A DNA stretch of 64,000 bases from Manduca sexta (Eukaryota > Arthropoda > Insecta > Lepidoptera > Sphingidae): contig NC_051121.1 of NCBI RefSeq assembly GCF_014839805.1, positions 7,299,116 through 7,363,115 of the forward strand. The letters are read 5' to 3'. Within the stretch, counting starts at the first letter, position 1. The number at the start of each line of letters is the position of its first letter. Shown in pieces: positions 55,247-64,000 of the stretch. The notes below the pieces were generated by a model. It had not been told where the DNA came from. It worked only from the letters and a program-made list of their open reading frames with translations, and did not search any database. The position numbers were made by a program, and so were the translations under genes.

Positions 55247-55447
55247 TCTATACTAATATTATAAAGCTGAAGAGTTTGTTTATTTGAACGCGGTAATCTC
55301 AGGAATTACTAAACCGATGTTGTATTCTTTCATAAATAGAAAGCTACATTACTTCTAAGTAAAGGCTGCTTTTAATCCCGGAAAAACAAAGCGGGACTTT
55401 TATCCCGGAAAAAATTTCACGTGGGCGGAACCGCTAGCAGAAGCTAG
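55247..55447 (+). mobile_element. Short non-autonomous Helitron
   Basis: TCTATACTAATATTATAAAG start after A, and the end GGGCGGAACCGCTAGCAGAA plus GCTAG. It keeps only the first 50 bp or so in common with the 18202/42857 family (GAGTTTGTTTATTTGAACGC). The base after CTAG is A, not T, so the 3' flank has mutated. Confidence 0.8.
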
Positions 55448-56451
55448 AAATTGATAAATATGTAAATTAACATTGAATTGTTGTTTGGATCAAATCTGTC
55501 GACGCCTAATCTTGTAGATTGTCATGGGTAGTAATTGCTCTGATAATTTTAAAATTTACAGATTGTTTCTATAAAGTTAATTATACTCTAGTCAAATCTC
55601 TATTATTTCGTATGAGTACTCTGGTTAATTAAGATTAATCAAGTCTCACATTACGAAAGGTAGTCTTATTCAAAAGTTAAACATCACGTAAAAGTTCAGG
55701 AATTTCTTACTACATAATGGATGGTGAACCAACATTTCTGTAGTAAAGTACTACTTATGGTCTTATCGAGATGACCTCATTACCATGTTTTGACGTAAAT
55801 ACCTTAGAACAGGAGCGCAATCCATGGTCTCAGCAGTTTACGCCTGGTTTTAGCTAAAAAGAATTCATTGACTCAAACTAAAAAGTCAGTCTTTATGTTT
55901 AATTTGGGTATAGACAAAATATGGAAACTTACATTAACTTACTAGTATTATTATTCTAGCGTAAGGTAGCTGGCAGACCGCAAGACCTTGGGTTGAATTT
56001 CCAAGCCTTTCAATCTTATGTAAAGACAGTAATCCTCTCTAGACCACAGACCTAGATTCCCAGGTAACAAAAAACAAGAGCTATCAAAGTGAAAAGAAAT
56101 TGCCACCTAGTTTTTTGTCAAGTTAAAAATCACCACTGGGGGGTCCTGGGCCCCTCATAGTGAAAGGTGAAGGCAAGTTCAACGGCCAGTGGTGCCCTGA
56201 TAACTGTCGGTTTCCTTGTTTCAAAGCTTATCGGATACTACACAATGACTCGTGCGGCAGTGCTTTACATGAAAAATCGCACGTGTGCTAATAACGCTTT
56301 GTTCATGTTTGTGCAGCCCTGGATCACGTTCTTTAGGTTTGTAAAGGCTTGTTGAAGAAATGTTATTGAAAAAACGGATTTTCTTGAGATCAGTGCTTGA
56401 CTTTATTTGAAAAGGTTACTGGCAGTTATTGTTGGTGGTAGGATATATTTA

Positions 56452-56663
56452 ATATTTGCCCGGATAACGACCACCGTACACAAGGTGTTAAAATATGCAA
56501 TATTGTCCCACGTGATGCCTGTGTATATCCGGTTCCAACAGGACGGCATAATTGTGTCGACTATCGATGGGTAATCATCTCTCGTCAGTCGATATTCTAT
56601 TGGACCCCGCTTACCATCAGGTGTAGAGAGTCATTCTGCCGTCCCTGCAAAAAAAAAAAACAA
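56452..56663 (+). repeat. Dispersed repeat family I, copy 2, with poly(A)
   Basis: Contains GGCATAATTGTGTCGACTAT, GGGTAATCATCTCTCGTC and GCTTACCATCAGGTGTAGAG, and ends in a run of 12 A. The A tail points to a retroposed SINE or LINE 3' end. Confidence 0.75.
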
Positions 56664-57085
56664 AAGCTACATTCGTTAAAATGTTACTAATGTGCCTTCG
56701 TTCAGCAAAATCCCCACCATCATCGCTTGACCTATTGGATGCTTAATCAATTACCTCACACCATACATAAATGCATTTGGCCAAACCGTGAAATCGTAAC
56801 AAAACCCTTAAAAAACTAAAGACTTCATCACAACTTACTTAAACATTCTTTTCATCAGGCACGCATGATCTATTGGTTCGAATGATGCGAGTAATCGATC
56901 TAGGCGTGTCCAAAACGAATGTGGTATTTCGTAACTAGGTACTAAAGAACCCTTCAGGACCGTGAAGATACATTCGATAATGTTAAATGGAGATCTGAAC
57001 ATCTAAGTGGTTAATAGGCTGATGGTTATAGGGAAATTTTGATACTGATTTTTTATTACATTTATTATAGGTATATTACTAGCTT

Positions 57086-57411
57086 GAGCGGCGATAGCCT
57101 AGTTGGTTATGGAACGGACTACCGAGACGAATGTTCGCAGGTTCAGATCCCAAGACACACACCGCTGACTTTTCTAAAAAAAAAATAACATGTGTGTATT
57201 TTTTGTGAATTATCGCCTGCTTTAACAGTAACGGAAAACATCGTAAGGAAACCTGCATACCTAAGAAATTCTCTATAGGAATTTTCGAAGGTGTGTGAAG
57301 TCTACCAATCCGCACTAGGCCAGCATGGTGGACTAAGGCCTAATCCCTTTTAGTAGTAGAGGAGACCCATGCCCAACAGTGAGACAGTATATGATACAGC
57401 GCTGATATTAT
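57086..57411 (+). mobile_element. SINE family A, full length, inserted into a Helitron end
   Basis: Identical 14-bp repeats TATATTACTAGCTT flank it (57072-57085 and 57412-57425). A box TAGCCTAGTTGG and B box GGTTCAGATCC are readable, and the tail is ATATTATT. The duplicated target includes CTAG, the terminus of the reverse-oriented Helitron that continues at 57426. Confidence 0.92.
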
Positions 57412-57425
57412 TATATTACTAGCTT

Positions 57426-57690
57426 TTGCTCGCGGCTTCTCCCGCGTGAAGGAGTTCAGGCATATTTTTTTCCGACTTACTTGATTTGTATCGTTATATT
57501 ATGACCAAATTACACAAAACCATTATAAATTGTAGCCTATGGATTATTCTGATGTATAACCAATATTACTGTTAAGTTTCGTCCGAATCCGTTCAGTAGT
57601 TTTTTCGTGAAAAAGGAACAAACATACATACATACATCCAAACATCCATCCGCACAGACTTTCACATTTATAATATTAGTACGATATAGG
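57426..57690 (-). mobile_element. Non-autonomous Helitron-like element, reverse, split at its 3' end by a SINE
   Basis: TTGCTCGCGGCTTCTCCCGC is the reverse of the GC-hairpin 3' end, and its CTAG terminus lies in the SINE target repeat. The other end, ACTTTCACATTTATAATATT, is the reverse of the 5' end seen at 13866. A CATA/CATC simple repeat lies near 57625. Confidence 0.75.
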
Positions 57691-58040
57691 TAGTTGACAC
57701 ACTGTCCATACACTAGTGAACCCTAGGCGTGCATTGATGATAAAGCAAATGAAATAATGTTTGTTTATTCATCACATACGCGATTCAATAGCACTTTTTA
57801 TTATTTTTTGTAGTTTTCTAATTTTGTCGTTTCTCCTTTACTGTATTAAAATATTTTAAAATTTGTAATTTTACTTAATATACCTAAAAAACCTAGCACT
57901 TATTAAGTGATTATAATGTTTCCTAAAACCTCAGTATCCCTATATTTACTTAAATTCGTTTTAACTTCTAAACAAAGCGCGATAAGTCGGTGACTTCTAA
58001 CTGGATGTGTGAAGTACCGTTCGTAGCCAACTAGATTTTG

Positions 58041-58300
58041 TCATATGCTTAGTTCTTCCTTGCTAATGAACTCAACGATATACTTTGAAATGTAAGATCC
58101 ACTAAATATAAAACATTTGCTATTTATTTTTAATTTAAATTGCTTATATTTTTAATTCTATCAAATTCGAAAAATCTTAATAAATTACGAAGTTATATGC
58201 TTAGCTCTTCGTTGATAATAAACCTGATAATATACCTTCAAATGTAAAATCCACAAAATTTAGAACATTTACCATTTATTTTCATATTAATTGAATTTAA
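58041..58300. repeat. Imperfect tandem duplication, period about 153 bp
   Basis: TATGCTTAGTTCTTCCTTG at about 58044 recurs as TATGCTTAGCTCTTCGTTG at about 58196. Both are followed by ATATAC.TTC/GAAATGTAA, ATCCAC and AACATTT.C.ATTTATTTT. Confidence 0.75.
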
Positions 58301-59773
58301 ATCATTCAATTATGAATCACTACCCAAGTTGTTTATCTCACGTTCAAGCATTCAAATCTAACAAAGCTTAACACGTTCACAGACAAAGAACAAAGGAATA
58401 TCGTAGATTGAAGTAACTTTCATAAATCCGGTGTTGTCAGCACAAAAAACTCAATTTACCTTTTTTCTACGCACTAGTCGACGATCGTAAAGCTTGTCAA
58501 ATCCAGTCTTGTTTTTTTATATGGCTTAAAATTCACAGATACAGCGGATCGTAGGGTGTTGACCCGAACTTAACGGGAACCGCGCGTACATTACAATAAT
58601 AGTATATACAGGGTGCGGCGATAGGAGGCGTTTTGGATTTGGTATAATAGAAGATAGACGAAGCAGATAGGTATTTAAAGAAAGAAGACTTTAGCGCGCC
58701 TAACCTGATTTATAAAGAACCAAAAAATATCAATACTTAAATGTCACGTTGATCATAAGTCATAGAATAAAAATTTTATCATCAATGTTCATAAATATAT
58801 ATTGCTATCACTCCTTGGTACAAACTAATTAAAAATTAAATTACATAATTCATATTCCAGCTTCTAAATATTTTTTTAAGATCACAAAACCAATTGACAG
58901 CCCAAATATAAGGATTAGCATCGAAATTCATCACATACTATTCAACAAAGCTGGGATTAAAAATATCAGGTTTTAAACCACCGAATGTATTACGAATGCA
59001 AACAATATAAATTATGGAACGTGTATAAGTGGTGTTGACTTCTTTGTATATGAAATGAGTTTAAACACAAAATTGCATGGCAGGCTTGTACAACACGGAT
59101 TCCTATAGCGTGTATCTCCGCGTAATTAGAGGGACGGGTAATGGGCTATCTCAGATTGGTTTCTACACGCGATGCATTCCGGAAATGTATAGTTTTATGT
59201 AAATTCAACTCTCGATTATGGTTGTGGTAGAATTTTACTCATATTTTAGAACAATTTTACCCTGATAAAAGTATTTTATGATCTTCACAGGGTCACATAC
59301 TATCTGAATATATAATCGATATTCGTACCGTACTTTTTGAGTTTATCGCGTTCAGACAGATTTAGCGAGGGACATTATTTTATAATATGCAAGGATGGTT
59401 ATTATAACGTAAAAATAAATCTAATGGAGGCATAACTGGGCTTGATTCAACAGGATCTTCAGGAGATATATTTCTGTCAGCCAGACTTACATCATTGGGT
59501 CGAGGGACTCAAGCCCTCACGTGTTTTATATCCTTTCTCAAGTCTATTCGTTAAGAAGGCGGGTTTTTACATTCTAATAGTAAACATAATTCACTCGTGT
59601 TTTCCTGTTATTACGCAATACCAAAATGTAATTTCCCGTTACAATCTGATCCTATTATACGTAATAGCTGTCAAAAAAACGTCTTGTCAAAGTGTTGCCG
59701 GCATTTTACGAAATAAATAATGCAATCTACATAAAATCAAATAGACGTATTTTTTGTTATATATCTTATCTCT

Positions 59774-59912
59774 AAATTGCTGATCCTTAAAAAAATCCAC
59801 CAATGGAAAATTGACCTATTTTACACACGCAACTTTCTAATCTTTAAATTGCTAATCCTTAAAAAATCTACCAATGGAAAGTTATGCTATTTTACATACG
59901 CTACTTTTTTTC
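59774..59912. repeat. Direct tandem duplication, about 70 bp
   Basis: AAATTGCTGATCCTTAAAAA with CCAATGGAAAATT, and AAATTGCTAATCCTTAAAAA with CCAATGGAAAGTT, follow each other. Both end in CTATTTTACA.ACGC.ACTTT. Confidence 0.8.
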
Positions 59913-60233
59913 TAGAACGAAATACGCGGACAGTTGCCATAAGTACCTACTCGATATTTTGGATGCGTTTCCTCAAAGGATCAAATGAACGACTTTCAAC
60001 TTGTATTGTTACACTAACAAGAATAACTACCGGCCACGTGAAGAAATACCTTCCATGACTCATGTCTTTGACTTTCGGGAGTATATCCAGTTACATTATA
60101 TGGGAATGTGTTGTGAGTCACTCTTTTGTTTATGGTTTTTGACTTCTAGACTACCTACACTAACAAATCACATTATTCGTGCAAATTTTACTATGGTGAT
60201 ATATTAAGTAAAATTTGAATCCCTTATACACTA

Positions 60234-60437
60234 CTAGCTTATGCTCGCGGCTTCGCCCACGCGAAGAATTTTTCCGAGATAAAAGTCCCAATATATATTT
60301 TCCCGGGATAAACTATAACCTTCCTAGAATTTTAAGCTATCTCCATACCAAATTTCATAAAAATCCGTCCTGTAGATTTTAAGAAAATCGATAACATACA
60401 GACAGAAAGGGGGACTTTGTTTTATAATATGTATAGA
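60234..60437 (-). mobile_element. Short non-autonomous Helitron, reverse
   Basis: CTAGCTTATGCTCGCGGCTT at the left (preceded by A, the complement of the expected T) and ATAATATGTATAGA at the right (followed by T, the complement of A). Length 204 bp, TC...CTAG when read in reverse, with a GC hairpin near the CTAG end. Confidence 0.88.
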
Positions 60438-60439
60438 TT

Positions 60440-62190
60440 AGTAGGTTTGTATTTTATATAAGAAAATTATGCCTAGATTTGCATAGTTCCTGATACCTTT
60501 CATAACTCAATGTAATATTATTAACTTTCCAAGATTCGCAGAATGCTGAATTAATTGCGTTTAAAACAACATTCTGTATTCGACGTAACGTTGGTGATAA
60601 AGTAAGCTGTCTCTGCGATGGGCTGGTCACACCCTTTTATTTATATTTTTTAATTTTATCGCTGGACACACCACCAATCGTTATCCGTGATGTGATTGTA
60701 AATTGTTATTTGTATCGCCATACTTTACAAGTATTGGGAAGAGAATATTATGCGTAAGTAAGGAGTGAGGATTATTATTTGCAATAGAAGTAATAGGAAA
60801 TTTATTTAACAACCTCTACTTATATAAAAAATTACGTTTTTCTAGTATTTTTAATATAATAAACCTAAAGTTATTTTCGATAGAATTTTAAAGAACTTAA
60901 AGTAAATATTTTACTACTTTTAACTTCACTGCAGTTACTTTCAAAAATTCAGATTATTCTATGTCTAATTTTAATTACTTTCATGCTAAATTTATGCCTA
61001 CTTATTCTAAACAAAGTTAATTAAAAACGTTCGTTAAAAAACGTTTTAATTTTGCGGTCTCAAAAAACATAATGTAATATAACAATGATTTAAGAAGTTA
61101 AAAAAAACATACTGGATAGTTATGTTTTATATTAGCACTTAAACATGCAATTACTTTTTTCGGAAATTGTTTTGTGCGATTTATTGCGCCTCTTTTTCCA
61201 TACATAAGTACAGATTATTCCTCGACACCAAGCCACAAATTATCACAAAAATCAATGTTATTTCATTCTTAATACTCGTAAGCATAAATTAAGGTGTAAA
61301 CGAAGCTCAATACTTCATTCTGATATAATTATGGGGACATACGATCGGGGTCACGCTTCTTCGAATCAAATGAATTACCAAATGATAATTCTTATACTTG
61401 TTTTCGATTCTCAGAATGTATTGGCACAGAACCAATGTTTATATCCTTGTCGGACTTTTTAACATTACATTTGCGTTCTCACAATGGTGGAAATGAAAAT
61501 AATTTATTTAGAACAGTAACATGTTAACTGTAGGTTGATTCCCTATGCTACTCGCGATAACACACCGTAAACGCGTGTTGTCAAAACAAGCTCTAAACAC
61601 AAACGCGTTTCATACACGCGCCACGATGTGTAATTGATAAATAGGTATTGTGTATGCCATACGATAGGTTGTCTATGCTTAATATTTTTTTATATTACGA
61701 TGTGTTAATGCGTTCAGAAATCTTTCATCCCCTCGAATCGGCAAGTATCGGTTTTTGAAAAGGCTTTTTTGTTTGTATTCGTGATATTAAATGATGTAAC
61801 TCGAATAAATCACTGCCAAACTTTATTTAATCCCATTTTTGTATATACTTAAATGTAAGAAACATGAAAGGAATATAAAAATAATTTAAAGAAATTTCTG
61901 TAGATTGTGATTGTTTTCAAACGAAAAATATAACTTCAAAATTATTGTCAAATGTCAATGTCATTGACTTATTTACTTGATTTGTTTACTAAAGCCACAT
62001 TTTAAAAATTGAATTGAATTGATATATTGAATGCTACTGAAGATTTTACACGAATGCTGTTATATGAATAATAGTAAATGCTGTTGTGCTTATGCAGTTT
62101 ATGTTAAATTAGCGCTAACAACGTATATTAATAGGAATTCTACGGACCTTCCATTATAAAATTTGTTGCAAAATCGACAAGGCATTAACT
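60440..62190. other. Probable intron, no assigned feature
   Basis: AT-rich. Nothing recognised on either strand. No candidate second exon for the CDK inhibitor with Asp plus two aromatic residues followed by basic residues. Confidence 0.4.
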
Positions 62191-62197
62191 CAAATTC

Positions 62198-62511
62198 TTT
62201 TTTTTTTATTGAGTTAAATAATGTGACGAGGATGCCGTTTACCTGATGATAAGCGATACGACCGCCCATAAACAGTTACAATGCCATCCGGAACTTTGAA
62301 TTGTAAAGCACTATGTGACGTTCCACAGTAGGTTTTCAGAATGAGACAAAGATTTTAGGTCTTATAAAGTAATTACGCTAGTTACAATTTCCTCTAAACT
62401 GGTACACATCAGTGCATGGACACAGTTTAACTTGGCTATAGAAATAGACATTGCCGTAGACACCTTATAACTATTAAGACAGACACTCACATATAACAGA
62501 CTTACCAACAA
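62198..62511 (-). repeat. SINE-like family B, copy 6
   Basis: The reverse copy starts with an 11-T run, then GATAAGCGATACGACCGCCC and ATAAACAGTTACAATGCCAT, and reaches the head ACACTCACATATAACAGACT. Diverged but near full length. Confidence 0.85.
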
Positions 62512-63828
62512 TAATTAAAATAAGTGTATATTGCCTATTAAACGTTATTTTTAAAAATTTATAGCTCTATTACCTAGTAACTTCTATTTGCCGCTCAACC
62601 GGAATTAATCTTTTGGAATAAAAAGTACTCTATTCAATCCACAGCTCACTGTCTGAGTACCATATTTCATACACATTCATTTAGTTATTAAGGTGAAACT
62701 GATTAATTAACAAACATTCAAACTCATGTATAGAAATTTTACTTAAGTATATTATGTTATCTAAGACTGAACAACAAATAAAAAATAAAACAAAAATAAT
62801 ATGTTGTTAAAACTGAGTATATTTTACTATTATTTATTTGGAATATCTTGCATTACATTCACTATCCTGTAAAAGAAATTATTTTATTATTACATTTGAT
62901 ATTATCAGTTTTGTTAACATTAGTATTCAATGTAAGATGCCTTTGGTCTCCTAAAATAAAAAGAAAGTGTTTGTACAAACAATTTTAGATTTAACATGAT
63001 TACATACTTTTGTTTGTAATTGTGTAAAATTATTGGGATTACCTACATGAAATTTTTGCTTTGTTCCCTGGATCGATATTCACATTTAGAAGATTTTGAT
63101 ATTTAATTTAAAGCTGGCTAAGCCCTTGATTAAGACCTCTACCAATTACTTATAACAACAATAATGTATAACTAGTAAAAATTTCTTCAATAATCTTTAT
63201 TGTTATCAAACTTTATAGGTACAAAACTTTCACCACAAAGAAACTACATAGTATTAATTGTAATGTACATAATTAAGAAAACATTGTTTAAAAAGATACC
63301 TTCATTAGTGTTTTATATTTGTTTGGCCTATCTATTTACTAATAGAAATATTACATCGAAGTAATAAAAATAAACTTGATTGACCTCAATTGTTGTCAAA
63401 AGTCGGGTTGCCAGTAGTAAAGTAGCTTATTTTTCACCGCTGAGCCCATAACACAAATTTGACTATCAAGATACAAAACATAGGTAAGAATAATAGTTCT
63501 ATCATTTAGGATTTATGTTTGTTTTGTTTCTGATAAGGTAGAATATTATATTTGAGTTTTCACGATGTAAAGAGGATACTATCGTCAATAGAAATTATAC
63601 AGTCGTTGTATCTAAATAATTAATTTGTCTAAACGCGCATAGACGCGCTGGATTGCCGCACGTTATTTTGACAATTCGTAACATGCCCATAAGGCGGATG
63701 TGTCACACCTCATCGTGTTTATGAAATGTCAAATTAGCATCCAGAATACTCTTACACAGTCATAACACGAAGTTAACGAAACACGCCGTGTTACAAGTTC
63801 GACATTGTCGTAGAGAATCATGCCCCTG
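62512..63828. other. Probable intron, no assigned feature
   Basis: AT-rich. No exon, RNA gene or repeat recognised before the last family B copy. Confidence 0.4.
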
Positions 63829-63830
63829 GA

Positions 63831-64000
63831 GGTAACTGGTATGTCTCTCATAGGTGAGAGTACGCCTGGGTAAGTACCGCAATGTCTATTTCTGCCGCCA
63901 AGCACCAGTGTGTAGTCGCAGTTGTGTTCCGGTTTGAAAGACATTGTAGCCAGAGTAACTACTGGACATAATAAGACATAACATCTCATGTCTCAGGATG
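63831..64000 (+). repeat. SINE-like family B, copy 7, cut by the window edge
   Basis: Head GGTAACTGGTATGTCTCTCA, B-box-like GGTTTGAAAGAC, and AACTACTGGACATAATAAGA. The 3' third lies beyond 64000. Confidence 0.85.

Overview
The window reads as a lepidopteran (moth or butterfly) nuclear genome. It is AT-rich, with long introns, GT-AG splice sites and insect-type genes. Between the genes lie short tRNA-derived SINEs, non-autonomous Helitrons (5' TC...CTAG 3', inserted between A and T), a mariner/maT relic and MITEs. No species is assigned.

Three protein-coding genes can be supported. (1) 11060-11187, minus strand: the first coding exon of kibra (WWC family), carrying the initiator Met and the first WW domain. 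The gene leaves the window on the left, so positions 1-11059 are its intron 1. A GC-rich island (about 10.3-11.7 kb) surrounds this exon. It holds eight GGAATG/CATTCC (Scalloped/TEAD-type) hexamers, an E-box cluster on its left edge, a CTCF-like word, a CRE palindrome and a CCAAT/YY1-like element. (2) 16703-26096, plus strand: a complete ten-exon FAM114A (NOXP20/DUF719) gene encoding 563 residues, head-to-head with kibra. (3) 47499-47982, plus strand: the first coding exon of a p21/p27-type CDK inhibitor (dacapo-like). It carries the CDK/cyclin inhibitory domain, a KEN box, an Arg-Thr-Pro repeat tract and the start of a PIP box that the intron splits. Its 3' part was not found and probably lies beyond 64000.

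The rest is intron or intergenic DNA built largely from repeats. I separate a 3' tRNA-type SINE family (A), a second tRNA-related family (C), a SINE-like family with a conserved 3' end (B), several Helitron families, a DD37D mariner directly behind the FAM114A stop codon, a 6-unit minisatellite (28.05-28.79 kb), two snap-back MITEs, and smaller repeat families (D-I) seen as pairs within the window.

The most informative structures are (a) a cluster of Scalloped/TEAD motifs at kibra, whose Drosophila counterpart is a Yorkie/Scalloped target, suggesting the same feedback in this insect; and (b) a set of nested insertions that can be read exactly. These are a composite Helitron with two 5' ends and an empty-site paralog 19 kb away, a Helitron inserted 4 bp inside an older Helitron, a SINE inserted across a Helitron terminus, and SINEs with perfect 10-14 bp target duplications. 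I found no clearly new protein system.
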